A stretch of DNA of 64,000 nt. Source: Bimuria novae-zelandiae CBS 107.79. Taxonomy: Eukaryota; Ascomycota; Dothideomycetes; Pleosporales; Didymosphaeriaceae. A model generated the notes under the pieces. The model saw only the letters and a list, made by a program, of their open reading frames with translations, did no database searches and was not told the DNA's origin. Positions 9,518 through 22,630 of this stretch are shown in pieces. The position numbers and the translations under genes were made by a program. The stretch spans positions 977,380-1,041,379 of the forward strand of contig ML976656.1 of assembly GCA_010015655.1 (NCBI GenBank). Reading direction: 5' to 3'. The stretch's first letter is position 1. Each line of letters opens with the position of its first letter.

Positions 9518-10699
9518 CTAGTAACTTTTCTTTTTCCTTTGTATAGACCTTGCTAATTTTTGCCTTATTTTATCCTACGCGTACGAAGCGTTTACTTTAT
9601 AGCGCCTTTTTCCCCCTCTCGTACAGGCTTAAGTCTATTAACTAACGCTTTAACTCTTACAGTTAGTTAGTTATATAAGATTAGTTTTTTAAGTATAAAG
9701 TTTAGCGCCTTCTTCGTACAGGCATCTACTAGGTTATCCTTACTATTAATCTACCTAATTTTTATAATCTCCCTCTTTTCGTACGATTCTTAAATTAATA
9801 TAATATTAATTATAAGCCTCTTCTCGTTTATTGTACTAAGCTTTATAAGATATTTATACAGAGATCTTAAATCCGTGTATATTATAAAAAGTATTAGAGG
9901 TATTCTAAGCGTATATATAATCTAGTTAATTGTCGTGCTTAGTGCGATCGCGTAGTTAAATCCTCCTACTATCCCGTATAGCTTACTAGCTAGTACGGAG
10001 CGGGTAACGCGTTTATACTTAGAGGAGTTCTAGTGTACAATATTGCCTATAATTTTAAAGTTATATAAGTTCCTAGTACGCTGCTTAGTCCCAAGAATAA
10101 TAAGGAAGCTAAGCTATAAACTTAGGTCCTTATTATTCGCGAATAATCTATTAGTGAAGATAAATAACTTTATATAGGAGAGATTAAGTAGTACGTATAA
10201 TAATCCTTAATTCTAGTTATTAATTTACTATTAGATTTATACGTTTAATGCCTTAATATTATCGTGCGATAGCGACATAGCTTAAATAGTAATAGATAAG
10301 TTAAATACTACTTTAGGTTAATATACTAATGCGATATGGGCACCTCGTACGCGTTGTTTAATATACTTCTACGCGGCGCCCTCTACGTTTAGGTCTACTA
10401 TATAGAGGTTCCTAGCTTGTCCCTTCTAATTTAACAAGATTATAGTGTTATCTCGTACGAGCTAGATCTTTCCTTTATTAAATTCTATAGGCTATTTATA
10501 TAATAAAATTGTCTTAGGCTTCGCGCGGAACTTAGTCTTTTATAGCTTTTCTTCTTTATATCGCGCGAAATTAGTCGTGACAATACTAAAGGTGTTATCT
10601 ATTTATAGCCTTATAATTCTAAACGTTGTTATGCCTTTATGCGTAATTAATAGGCATAGATTGTACGAGGAGGTTTTTATGCGAAGTTTGTCCTTATAG

Positions 10700-10756
10700 T
10701 GGTTGTGATATGTCTTGAACTAATACAGGCCAGATTCTGCTGCGCCGTATAGTGGC
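10700..10756 (-). pseudogene. Copia-A reverse transcriptase remnant
   Basis: Translates on the minus strand as PLYGAAESGLY, a stop where Trp is expected, then FKTYHNHYK. This is the Copia reverse transcriptase motif seen in Copia-C at 38.6 kb. It marks element orientation. Confidence 0.7.
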
Positions 10757-13139
10757 CACACAACTCTAAATATCGTGCGCAGAGAAAAACTCTTATAAAG
10801 TTTTCTTGGTAGTTGTGCGAATAACGTTCGTGTGAGTCTATCTGTTAACTATACGTACGCCTGGGTGATATCGCGTAGCTCACAGTGCATACCGTACGAA
10901 GCCATCAGTGATGGGCCAATAGCCAGGATTAGCCTCTGGCGCATTCTTTAAATTGTAGGAGACTGTGTGAGGATCTCCTTCTTTTCCTCATCTAAATGCC
11001 CTGCAAAAACAAGTCGTGATTTTTCATATGGCTGTGTTAATTTCCCTTTTATTTCGCGTACAAGGCGAAGGTTAAAGATTTGTCCCTTATAAATAGATAG
11101 ATCGTACGTAAGCACCTTAAAAGTGTCTCCTGCGATTAGGCTCTTTATTTTTATATAGTCTAACTCTTTAAATAGTTCCCTAGGTATTGTAATTACACTA
11201 TCTGCGCGAAGTTTAATTGCTAACGTGTAATTATCCTTCTCCTTTTAGGTAAGAAATATTATATCTTATACGGGATTCTTGCGCGGTCTTCCACGTCCTC
11301 TTTTAACTAGTTATAGCGCTAGCTCTAGATCTAGTTTGTATAATAAATTTAACACTATATTTTTTACTAGTAAATCGTGTAAAGCTGCTTTCTTTATTAA
11401 CACTAGTTGCTTACGTGGTTAACCTCTCTTTCGTACTTGTGGAGAATCCCTTCGTACAAGAGCTAGTTTATCTAGGTCTAGTAAGTCTTATATAAATTGT
11501 TCCTTATTCTCTGCATAGTAATATAGCTTAACTTATATAGCCTAGAATTTTACTAGACTGTTCTCTAGCTTAATAATAATGTCCTAATCTTTAATTCCTT
11601 TTATATTATATAGCCCGAGCCATGCTTTCTTCTCACGCCATATTATTACTTTTAAACTAAGTAGAAGATTTAGCACTTTATGCGAGGTTAGGCTATTCTA
11701 AGTATTAATTACACGATTAATATTAACTTTCGCCCTTTTGCTTTAAAGCATCCTTATCGCCTTTCGTATAGTATTAGCTTGCGTGATAATGTCAGGAGAT
11801 AGTATAGAATTTATGTTAATTCTTAGGTACGTTCTAAACATAAGTAATATAGGTACGAGACTGTTTGGTCCTGCTGTATTATTAAGGGCTTTAATAGCTA
11901 TTTATAACACTAACTCGTCGTTTGTACAATTATCTAATTTTATATAGAGGATGTTATACGCGCGTTGTAATAGCGCGTACGCGCGTTTAATCTTCCCTAT
12001 AGCCTAGTAAGCCTCAACTAGCATCTATTAACACGTTGCTCCTATAATCTTCGCGTGGTTCTAGAAGTCTTTAGACGTAAAGTTCGTACCAGGGTTATGT
12101 ACAATATAATTAGGTAGGCCTTAGTACGTGTTAATCTAACACTTATATAGCGCGTCCCAGGTATCTCGTGCAGATATTAATTTTAAAAAGGTTACTACTT
12201 AGAATAATATATTTACGTTAATTACGTAGAGTGCGTCTTAGTTGCTAATTTGTATAACGTTAATTACTATCTTATAATTAAAGTACAAATTATCCTTAAT
12301 AGTAAACTTAAATTTTTATAGGGCAAGATCGTGTAGCTAATATATATAGCAGAACTTCTTAATCTCCTTAAGTATAGAGGGATTAACGTCATGTCTGGCG
12401 TGCTTAAGCATTGTGTAAAGTTATTTTATACAAGAATAGCCAAATCTCCTATACAGCCGTCAAAGTTCCTATTTAGTAAAGAAGGACATTAATTCCTCCT
12501 TTTATACGTTAAAGAATAGATAACCCTATTTTTATATAATAAGAATAGTATTACTATTGCTTTATATAATTACATTCTGCACGTTATTAAAGTACGCACC
12601 TATTTAGTCTGCATCTATAAGAGATAGTAGGAATAGTGTTAGAGTGTCTAGGATATAGTATATTACGTTACTAACTAGATTAGTAATCTATATAGTACTA
12701 ACTAATCCTATTAATCCTTATTCTTTAAAGCTAATACTCTCCTTACTTAGTATCTAGTCTATTTTTATATAAGGGAATTCTCGCAGGTAGGCTTTAAGTT
12801 ATAACTTTCTAATAGTAAAAATCCTTACCGCGCCAGTATCCTATAGTTCACCTTAGTATACCGTATAATATTAATCCTTAAGGATAAACTATTCTACGTA
12901 TCCCTTAGGTTCTAGGCTATAGATGTCCTCTGCTATCGCGCGGTAGAGAAATATAACTATAGTAAAATAGTTAATAATCTCTTTACTTTCCTCTTTATCT
13001 AGGTTATTATTATTATACGACTCCTCTTCCTCCTGCTTTAGTTTACTTTTAAATTCTTAAATATACGCGCTCACCTCCTTACGCGTTAGTATTTTATTAT
13101 AGAATCTTTCGTACGAGGAGATATACTAGCGTTTTACAC

Positions 13140-13206
13140 AGGATTAATCCGTATAAGGATAATTTGTAGACTAACATCCTTCCTTATAATAGACAAAGCA
13201 TCGCTT
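13140..13206 (-). pseudogene. Copia-A Gag zinc knuckle remnant
   Basis: On the minus strand it reads CFVYYKEGC followed by WST and NYPYTD, a decayed copy of the fungal Copia Gag knuckle (C-x2-C-x3-G-C-W-S-T-x-H). The second Cys and the His are replaced by Tyr, the expected result of TGT-to-TAT and CAT-to-TAT changes. Confidence 0.6.
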
Positions 13207-14990
13207 TAGTCGTGCGAAGGACTGTAATTTAAATAATTCTTTATATTCCCTAGGGCTTTTTCTACGTTGTTAATAGCCTCGCGTACGTGATGAGCTATAT
13301 CGCCTATTAGTATAGTACGCATCCTAGGATTCGCTTATAAATGTATTATTCTATTAGTTAATAGAGACTTAGAGTGCTATATAGAGATCGCTAAATAATG
13401 TCTCGCACGTAGGCTTAATTAAGAACATAGCTTATTCTAGCTTAGGCTATCCTTAACATGCTTATATAATAGTAGTATAAAGAGGTATCTCGCCTTAGAA
13501 TTATAGGCTAAGGGCTCTTTATATAAAAGTAAATTTATTAATTATTACTTCTAGAGCTTCGTGCGGGGTTTTTGTAGAGTTCTCCTATCTAATTCGTGAG
13601 AAGCTTATTGTTGTCTAATCTATCTAATACTAGTTGTAGTTTACGTTGGTATTAAAGTAATTGCTGAGCTGCTCGTACAGTAACTTCCATGTTCGTCCTA
13701 GGCTAATATTATGAAGGTAGAACATGTGCGCACGCCCTTTAAGGATATTAGAAAAAATGCTTGCGTACGAGGCCTCATGGATAACAAGGCGTTAGCAAAG
13801 CTTAATAAATACCATCGCCTTATTAGCTAGGATATCGTACAGTTGCCTTGTGTAGTTGTTTTCCTTCTTCCAGGCCTTCTGGAATTGTACGACCTTCTCA
13901 GGCGCAAGATTCTCCGCTGCAATCCCTCGTGTAGGTGGAAGTTAGTATGGATTATACGGCGATTAGATCGTGTACGGTGGGTACAGGCTTTGAGGGATCT
14001 CGTGCGGAGCTATAACTATAGGAATATGTAGCTGCCCGGTCGTGCTCTTGTGTGATGGGCTGGCATAAGGTGGTTGTACTAGTTGCGGAGGAAGTATCGA
14101 GTCTGCGGGTGATTCGTACGGGGACATAATCTGCGGCGTTGGAACTGGCGCTAGTAATAGTGATTCTGTATAGTGCTATAATAAGACGTTAAAAGCGTAT
14201 TCTCTTTTTATAAGTCTATATAGCGTAGTAGCCTCTATTTTATCCTTCTTAAAACTAATGCCCTTGTTCCGCAGGGTAGCAATTAGTTCTCGTAAAAAGG
14301 GTTAGCTAAGATCTTTAAAGTATACGAGCTTCTACTCTATAAAATTATCTTAGAAGTTCTTAAAGGTTTATACGCCTATTACGCTTAACGCGCAAAGTTT
14401 TATAATTAAGTTAGCTACGTATAAGTTAAGTTTCTTCTTTAGTGTGTCGTTTAATAGTTTAATCTTGTCCACCTAGTCCTTAATATTTGTCTACTCTGCT
14501 AGGGTCTTTGCTAAGATACTTACAAGCGGTACGTATTAGTCGTACGTTAATACGTTATATTAGTTAGTTTGTAATAAAGCTAGCGTTACTTATTACTTTA
14601 TAATAGTTAGTTATACGTTGTTACGCGCTATCTTACTTCTTATTATACGCTGCCTTTAAATAGCCTTATATAAAAAGATAAAACGGATCTCCCAGCATTA
14701 AATAAGCACTACTATTTATATAGTACCTCTAAATAGTATCGTACGGACAGGTTTCTTGCTCTTGCTTAAGTAACTAAATAGAGATTTATAGCCACTCGCA
14801 CGTAAATTAGACTCTATCTTTACTCTTACTAATTTATAGTTAAAGTAGTAAGGAAAAGGATTTTTCTTATACGCGAACCTCTAAATAGAAAAGTATAAGA
14901 AAAGCTTCCTCTCTTATAGTATTTAAACTACTAATTAGTGTTAAATAGACTCTCTGCTAGTAATTACGTACGAGGCAGAAAGGTTTGCAC

Positions 14991-15000
14991 NNNNNNNNNN
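14991..15000. other. Assembly gap (10 N) flanked by a duplicated 79-bp sequence
   Basis: The 79 bp left of the gap (14912-14990) recur right of it (15001-15079) with only about three differences. This looks like two overlapping contig ends that were not merged, or two copies of the LTR edge. The 10-N length is a placeholder. Confidence 0.85.
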
Positions 15001-15027
15001 TCTTATAGTATTTAAACTACTAATTAG

Positions 15028-15260
15028 TGTTAAATAGACTCTCTACTAGTAATTGCGTACGAGGTAGAAAGGTTTGCACGGTGTAAACATCGTACGGGGG
15101 GGGGGGGGGGTAACTGGTGTTGATTGCTTCTCCCTGTCTATTGTACGAAGGAAAGGGTTAATATATTCCTAGTCTCTGTGCACGGAGATCCGTACCCTTC
15201 CGGATCTTACGCACAGAGATCCGTGTGCATCCGGTCTACGTGACTACTACCATTTGGACA
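15028..15260 (-). repeat. Copia-A 5' LTR
   Basis: 233 bp. On the element's strand it starts TGTCCAAATGG at 15260 and ends ATTTAACA at 15028, followed by the leader word CTAATTAGTAG. It carries a 15-G run at 15096-15110, the same length as in the other LTR. Confidence 0.85.
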
Positions 15261-15265
15261 CAGGT

Positions 15266-16044
15266 AGTAAAAAAAAGTAAATAAATTATCGCGAAGTAAA
15301 AGTCTAACCTTCTGCTCCTGTCGGAGTAGAATGCTCTTAATCGTCACATAAATACTATTAAGGTAATAGTTAAAGGAGACTATACTTTATTTAATGATAT
15401 ATAGTGGCCTAAAGTATAGCTAAAACTATAGAAAATGACTCTATAGCTTAATACGATAATAAAGCTTTAGAAGTGAGTAATATTATAACTAATAATAATA
15501 AGTTAATTATTTTAAACTTAAATAAAGGATAATAATAATAGTTCGTAGGTATAGAAGTGTATTCTTAAATATTTAGTTGTATAATTTAATAGAATAAAAA
15601 ATGCCGTGTTTATACTATATTTAAAAATAATATTAGTGCATTTATTAACTAAAGGTGTCTCGAAGGCCTGTAGGTGTAAAAAGCGCTACCCTATACCACG
15701 GCGCCATACACTACCCCAAAAGGGTACAGTAACGATAACAATTGTACAGGGTATAGGATAGTATATATATGTATCGTGGCAGTAGGTCTTTATTAAGACC
15801 AGAAAGAGTACGTTAATTACTTTTATTATAACGTACTCCACAAGCGAGTGACCAGAAATGCCAAGACGCTATTAAAATTTACACTCTATATAATAGTACA
15901 AAATGCGCATAAATAGTTATAAGAAATTATAAAGGCTAATTTACTCATAATATAATTTTACTTAATTTTTATATATACGCGAATTATACTTAGCTTTACT
16001 ATAATATTTATAGCGCTATAAAGTTCTTTCCAATAGCTAGCTAC
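15266..16044. other. AT-rich sequence with one GC-richer island, unassigned
   Basis: No gene. An island at about 15655-15870 keeps more C and G and contains a hairpin (GAGTACGTTA at 15806-15815, TAACGTACTC at 15829-15838). A 30-40 bp stretch at 15826-15866 recurs inverted at 47618-47671. Probably the edge of an old transposon. Confidence 0.5.
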
Positions 16045-16437
16045 TCTTAAGTCCCAAAGGGGTAGCTGGTCCTAAAGGGCTAGGGTTGGTTCTTAGGCAA
16101 GAGTGTTAGTAATACGGGAAAGGGGTGTAGTAATAGCTTACGCTTATTACTAGGGCGTTAGTATTAAAGGCGTATATAGCATAATTAAATTAATAAGGTT
16201 GCTTCTTAGATCTAAATAATAGATTAATAAACAGGCTAAACACGATATTAGAAGACTACCATCGCGTCTCTATATATACGTGTTCTAGACTGCTTGCTGG
16301 CGAGCGCTCTCTACAGAGTAGTCACATAACTTAGCGCCATGCGGCGTAGTCGCGAAATAACTAGTTATTTATAGCGAATAATATAAAGGGTTAAGTATAA
16401 AACTAGTATAGCCTTCTTAGGATCTTAGATTCTAATA
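16045..16437 (-). repeat. Gypsy-A 3' LTR
   Basis: Parallels the Gypsy-B LTR (40639-41061) in its start (TTAAGTCCC), middle (GGGAAAGG, GGTTAAAC) and end (CTAACA decayed to CTAATA before TTATCCCC). More RIP-like change than in Gypsy-B. The matching 5' LTR was not found. Confidence 0.7.
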
Positions 16438-16479
16438 TTATCCCCTCCCTTCCTAAATTTATTCTTAAATTACGTATTA

Positions 16480-17050
16480 GGTTTTACCTTTTTATATATA
16501 AGCATAACCCCGCTTTTATATTTATAAGTATAATATTAATTATTATATTTATTAAGTCTACTACTTGTAAACTCCGTTTATACAATAAAATTCTTTAAGC
16601 TAATTTTATTACTAAATATCCTTATTTTAAGTATAAATTTAAAAAGTAAGAGTATTATATTATACCTAAATTAGGTTTAAAGTATATTAAGTATATTTGT
16701 CTTAGCTATTCGTGCGTTAATATGTCCTAGGCGTTATTAGATAAGATATAAGAGGAGTATAGGAAGAAGGTAAAAAAAAATAAAAAATAATTAGCTATAG
16801 TTATTTCTTATTTATTAAGAAATAAAAGAATATTAGTGTAGGCTAAAGAACGTGCGCGCAAGAAGACATTATATTTTATATTTAATTTAGCTACTAAGGG
16901 AGAGGTAGTAAATACTAAGGTAGTTAATTGTCCTATCGCGGATGCTTTGGTCGGATATTTGCTTACTATGTAGGCGATATTAGGTTTATTAGATAAGATG
17001 TCCTTATTACCTTAATCTTTATCTTAGGTATATAGGCTTTATATAAGTTT
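16480..17050 (+). pseudogene. Relic of the antisense accessory ORF of Gypsy elements
   Basis: The plus strand, opposite to pol, reads a Lys/Glu/Arg-rich helical remnant (ALLDKI, stop, EEYRKK; LLRNKRIL; AKERARKK; then LGLLDKMSLLP). It is collinear with Gypsy-B 41130-41662. Broken by several stops. Confidence 0.5.
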
Positions 17051-17271
17051 ATTAGTCCTTTTCTAATAGTTCTTCAGGCCTTTCTTAGTTTCTTAGTATA
17101 TTAATTATTATTGTAGCGTAAATCTTATTCTCTTTAAAGCTTTCTCTTATTACTCCTATATAGTAGTAGTAATTATAGATCTTATCTCGCGCCTTTTTTA
17201 AGAGCTATTAGTAGTTCTTATAAAGTTTAGATTTAGGTTTTTATATATTTTCTAAGTGTAGGTATCCTTTC

Positions 17272-17471
17272 TGTTGGTAGGCCTTTGTACGATCGTACGG
17301 GTGATAACAGTAACGAATGTCTTGTATATTGCTATTGGTATATTCTATCTATGAACGTGGGTGCTACGAAGGTATACATGGGCTCGGTGCGAGTCGGACC
17401 GAAGTAGGATCGAGGCGGTACGTTGGGCAGCATCAAGCAGCCTCAGGCGATGGGATATGTGTATACCGACA
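17272..17471. mobile_element. Solo LTR, 200 bp, inserted in Gypsy-A
   Basis: A GC-balanced island inside AT-rich sequence. It starts TGTTGG, ends CCGACA, and is flanked by the direct 5-mer CTTTC (17267-17271 and 17472-17476). Gypsy-B lacks it at the matching site. Length and ends fit an LTR left by recombination. No second copy is in this window. Little RIP-type decay, so it may be younger than its host or present at low copy number. Confidence 0.75.
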
Positions 17472-18531
17472 CTTTCTATTTAACTAACTATTCTTATAAA
17501 AACTTATTATTTTAGAAGTCTTTTTGCCTAACTTTCCTATATCTTAAAAGTATTTTAACTTTAAATTTGTTTTCTTCCTCTAGCTAGTAATAGAAAGTTA
17601 TCTTAACTAGTGTCTTAAGGTCTATAGGTTTAAGTTAGTTTATATAAAATACTAGATGTATTTTCGCGTCTATCAGGAATTCTACCTAGTAGTTAATTAG
17701 TAATACTTGTTTAATAATAAAAAATAGTCTAATCTTAATATAATCTAGTTTCTTATACTTTTCTTTCTAGGGTTAAAAATTTTTTATAAGTAGATATGCT
17801 TCATTCCCCTTTTTTAGCTAAGGTGCCGTTTTTCTTTTTTTGTTTATATAGGAAATACTTTGCTATTAAGCTTTTTTAAAATTCTCTTAAAGTTGTGCAT
17901 GTATTTTCTTTATAGTTTCTACTATATTTATTACTTCTTCTGTTTTAATCGCTGTAGGGAGTGTTTAATTAAAGAGATATAGGTGTCTTTCGTAGTTTGT
18001 ATAAAATAGTGTAAATCCTATTACTGCTGATATCTTATTGTTCTATGCTAACTGTGCCATAGGTAATAAGGAAATCTAGTTATTCTTCTGGTTGTTGCAA
18101 TAGATGCGTAAGTACGTTTCGATTATCTAATTTATACGTTCTGTCTGTCCGTTAGTTTGCGGATAATATGCTATTAATAATTTTTATTTTATTCTAATAA
18201 GTGCTATAAGTGTTATTTAGTAGTTTAATATAAATAGTTTTATCTCTATTGCTAATAATTGTCTTTAGAATACTGTAGTATTATATAAGTTAATCTAGAA
18301 TAAGAAATGCGAGTTCCTTTACTATAGTTATCTTTTAATATAGTAGTAATTCCACGTATTTAGTAAATTAATAAATAACATTTAGTATTGCGTTGTAACT
18401 AATTCCTGTTATAGGATCTTTTAATCTTAGTAATCCTATAATGAAATCTATAGCGATGTCTTCCTATAGTATAACTAGTATTTGGATTACTTATGTTTCT
18501 TTATACTTAAGATGTGTTAGGTGCTTATTGC

Positions 18532-18706
18532 TGTCCGATTACATGATCCTTTGCGCTAGCAAGGTGGCTGGCACACCTGTACCCTTGCATGAGAGCATTC
18601 CTCCCTTGCATAAGAAACATTCCACAACAAGGCAAGGAATGTCTTTATGGTTATATAGATGCTACCTCCCACAACAGAAGCACACACATTAATTAACAAT
18701 CTAATA
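18532..18706 (+). repeat. Copia-B 5' LTR
   Basis: 175 bp. Starts TGTCCGATTACATG and ends CTAATA, a decayed CTGACA. Nearly identical to 23585-23759. Confidence 0.85.
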
Positions 18707-21700
18707 ATTAAGAGTCTTACTGCCTTAACCAATCACTGCATTAACTAATTACAATGGCCCTATTAACCCTTGGAGATCCTACAGTAATCCTAACCGACTA
18801 CACGAACTACACACCGTAGCTAAATTAGCTTAAAACAAGATGCTAATTTCTAAAGGTCTAGAACATTATTAACCTAGCGCTAATAGATAAACTAAAGCAG
18901 AAACCTATAATGCTAGTGCCTCCTTTTATAGGCAACTACCAGCCAAGCGCTGCCTACGCAACTGCGAACCTAAATAACACACTAACTCTGCCTTCTTATC
19001 TATTAGTGGCAGGTGTGAAAGCACATAAAGATGACAGCGACTATTATAAAGAACAACTTGAAGTCTATAAGATTATAGATCGAGCTTTCTAAAAAGAAAA
19101 AGCAGACCTTGATAAGGTGGTTACTTTTCTCTAATTAATAATCTCTGCACACTTGTAGAATAATTACTATATTCCTAAAGTAATAATAAAGTATTAGATT
19201 AATAACCTTATAATTATAGTTAGGATTAATTATTAAGATAAACATTAACGAGCAAGGGCAAGATACTAAAAAGCCCTTAAGCTAATAAGAATAGCTAGAT
19301 TATAAGCTATATAGCTATCTAAGTATAATTATGCAGCTACAGAAGCAAAGACTAATTAGGTCTTAAGGCTTTAAAGGCTAGACTTAGTTAAAGAAGATTT
19401 TATAAAGGCAGTTATCTATGTTGTATTTATATAGGTAACGACCTTCTAGCAACGTAGAAGCAAGGATATAGCTATCTTATAAAAGCACATAATAAAACTC
19501 TTCTAAGACTATATAATCCTGCAGCACCTAATTAAGGGCAAATAAAAGGGCGCTTTTGCTACTACAGGTTTATCTCTCGCTAACAGTGGTGAATCCACCT
19601 AGGCTATAGACAGGGACGCCTCTCTTATAGATAAAGCAGTATTATCTAAAAGTTAGGGAAGACCTTAGAATTATAAATAATAAAATAATAATTAACGTAC
19701 TAAATCTAAGCAATCGCCTTAGAGCCTTAAGCTAATAATAGTTAGTAGTAATTATTACCTTGCTTGTAAACTACGTTATAGTTTTTAAGACTATTTCTAT
19801 ACCTTTCTAAACAAGCAGCTAGACTAGTTTAAAGTAAACTTTCTTATAGTAAAGCTAGTTAAGCTTAGGCTAGAACATAATACTAACTTCTAAAAAAAGT
19901 TAAGAATGGTAAAAAGACTAAGATCTTAAACACCTAGAATTAAATTATTGCATACTCCCACTCTAACTCGAATTACTAAGGCTAATAATAAGTGACTAGA
20001 TAGACGTAAGATTACTAAAATCTTAGCAAGCTTTAAAGCCGCATCTATCTACACTAACCTAAATACGTACCTATTGCGATGCTTAGCTATACTCGATTTA
20101 GGCACAACTTGCCATATCTTTAACGATATCGATCGCTTTGTCTTATACCAGCCACCAGCGCTGGGAGACTTCATATGGGCAGGGAATACGCAAATATAGA
20201 TTAAAGGATACAAGAGTATCTATCTTAACGTACAGAGTGCAAGCGGCAATCGAATAATATAGCTAGATAATATCGCCTATTGTCCTAATCTGCTCTACAA
20301 TCTTGTATCGTTCCAATTACTCTGGAGGCAAGGCCTTTAGTGGGACACAAGGGTAGACCCAACAACTCTAAAGAGAAGAGACAATACTATACTAGCAGAA
20401 CTTCAAGAGTTGCATAGACAGTAGGTGTTAGAACACAGGACAAGGCTAGTAGGTAGTACTACTACTAAAGCTACGCATGCTACCCACAAGACTAACACAC
20501 GCACTAAACAAAGACTATAGAAGGCAAACATATTAACCTAGTACTAATAATTAGGCTATTTAGGCCCTTAGGCTCTCGAACACCTCGTATAGTAATCTAA
20601 GGGGGTAAGGATTAAAGACCTACCTACTATTAAGTGTAACGCCTGTGGCAAAGTAAAACTAAAATAGCAAATACGCTAGCAAGCTAGGGAGCTAACTAAA
20701 GGCCCTAGTAAGCGAGTTGCAATTAATTTTCACAACTATAAAGTAGATAGCTTAATAAGAGAGAAGAGCTAAATACTAATTACTAATTAATTCTCTAGCT
20801 TTGCATAGGGCTTCTACTTTAAGGATAATCGCCCAGCACGATCTATTATTAAGTAACTTAGCACCTTTATACTATTTATAAGAGTACAATATAATATTAT
20901 AGTGAAAGTAATTAAATCTAATAATAAGATCTTCTTTATTAAGGTAGATATTAAGAAGTAGTGCTTAGCGTAGGGGATTAAGATTAAGCCCTTAGCACCT
21001 AATACTTAAGTATAAAATAGAGGGGCTAAACACTTAAGAGGTATAATTAAGGAGAAAGCGCGTGTAATACAACTTAACTTTAACCTACTCTAGTAAATAT
21101 AGCCTAAGATTACCCGAGCTATAGTCTACCTCTATAATTAAACCCCGAACTACGCTAATTAATAGTAATTACTATACAAAGTATTTTTTTACGATAGTAG
21201 CCTTTTAGAATGGCGTTATCGCCCAACTAAAGAAGCCCTATTAAGCTTACTTAAAAGCCTATAGCTACAAGGCCTTTGCTATAACTAATAACACTAAACG
21301 TGGTAAGAGCAAGCTCTAGCGACTAGATCCTAAAGTATAAATAGGTTATTTAATTAGCTATTGATTAACTAATATCTAAAGAATATAGATCCCCTCTCTA
21401 GCAAAGACAATTAGTACTCGCGACGTAATTTTTAACAAAGGTACTATATTCTTAGGCAAAACTAAAGACCTAATAAATAACCTTATATATAGTATATTAG
21501 AGGGAATAGCAGCCTAAGTATAATTAATAAAGTTACCTTCCTTACCTTAATAAGAGCAAGCCACTAAGTCCTTCTTTAAGGATAAGATAATTAGTAAAGT
21601 ACTAAAGGAAGAGGTTAAAGGAGCTTCTAAGTATAGGTAAGGTAAGAAAGTTAGGTATAAATATCTAATATCTCCCTTAATACTACTACTAGTGACACTC

Positions 21701-22249
21701 CTTGCACAGCTAATGGCAGGAGGCAATTAAGCTAAACTACCCTAAATAGTGTAGACAGGGCAATAACAGACGAGCCCTTAGGCCGCCGCTTTTATGGCAG
21801 GCACAGAAGCAGGAACCCGTGGTCTTATTAATAGAAAGACACTTAATAAGGCATAGCTAAAGCGCATAATTGCTACTAGTAAGAAACCTTATTAAAGCTT
21901 ACTACTGGAACTACCTACTTATAAAGATAAACTCGAATATCATCTACTACATTACTTATAGAAAGAAGCTAAGAAATCCTATCTCTAAAGTTACTACGAG
22001 ATAAAGTCCTGGAGTAAGGTAGCTACCTCCTTAGTAAAAGTAGTAGGATATTAGATCCTTAATTGCATATAGGTATATACCTATAAGTTTAATAAATACT
22101 ATTAATTATAGAAGTGCAAGGCACGACTAGTCGTAAGAGGTAACTAATAATAATACCTTACCTTATAAAAAACCTACGCCGCAACGCTCGCAGGATAATC
22201 CTTTTACATACTTATAGTAATTATAGCTTGGTTTAACCTAGAGCTTATC

Positions 22250-22630
22250 TAACACGACGTTACTAACGCGTTTGTCCACGCAAAGCTCGACAGAGAAATC
22301 TACATGAGAATGCCCCGCGGCTACTCGCGAGCAGGCATAGTCCTCCAACTGCACAAAGCACTCTACGGACTGCGCATATCTCCACTGCTTTGGTAGAGAG
22401 AGTTTACATTAACGCTCCGTAATATTGGCTTTGAAATAGTGTCCTACGAGCCATGCTGTCTTATGAAGAATAGTATTATTATTTTTTTCTATATAGATAA
22501 CCTTATTATTACTTATAATAAGTTATAGAAGCAAGCTGCTAAAGCTGCTCTAGTAGTAATAAGTACTAAATTTACACTTACTAGTAGCAATGACCTACAG
22601 TAGTTTTTAGGAGTTAAAGTTATTAGAGAT
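22250..22630 (+). pseudogene. Copia-B reverse transcriptase remnant
   Basis: Reads NAFVHAKLDREIYMRMPRGY, then LHKALYGLRISPLLW and IIFFYIDN on the plus strand. This is the core of a Copia reverse transcriptase. The catalytic Tyr-x-Asp-Asp equivalent reads YIDN, so the second Asp is lost. Stops follow. Confidence 0.7.

Larger units (their letters stand above)
9286..15260 (-). mobile_element. Copia-A: Ty1/Copia-type LTR retrotransposon, RIP-degraded
   Basis: Flanked by LTRs (9286-9517 and 15028-15260) and the target duplication CAGGT (9281-9285 and 15261-15265). Coding remnants read on the minus strand, so the 5' LTR is on the right. In order: a Pro-rich Gag region near 14.1-14.0 kb, a Gag zinc knuckle remnant near 13.2 kb (CFVYYKEGC, one metal Cys now Tyr), the reverse transcriptase motif PLYGAAESGLY near 10.7 kb, and RNase H (FANNKDLS) near 10.1 kb. 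Frames are cut by many TAG/TAA codons where Trp or Gln are expected, the signature of C-to-T change on either strand. No intact product. A 10-N gap sits in the 5' leader. Confidence 0.85.
16045..18531 (-). mobile_element. Gypsy-A, 3' part: LTR, antisense ORF relic and integrase end
   Basis: This is the low-coordinate end of a minus-strand Gypsy-type element. LTR 16045-16437 is followed by a polypurine tract (on the minus strand, AGGAAGGGAGGGGATAA) and by sequence parallel to Gypsy-B 41062-42780. It is interrupted by a solo LTR at 17272-17471 and cut by Copia-B at 18531. The body continues at 23760-25879 and 40288-40510. Copia-B sits in the integrase zinc-finger region. All frames are broken. 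Confidence 0.75.

Noticed and set aside
13843..14031. Small plus-strand ORF in Copia-A
   Set aside because: Antisense to the Pro-rich Gag region of the element; no signal of a separate gene.
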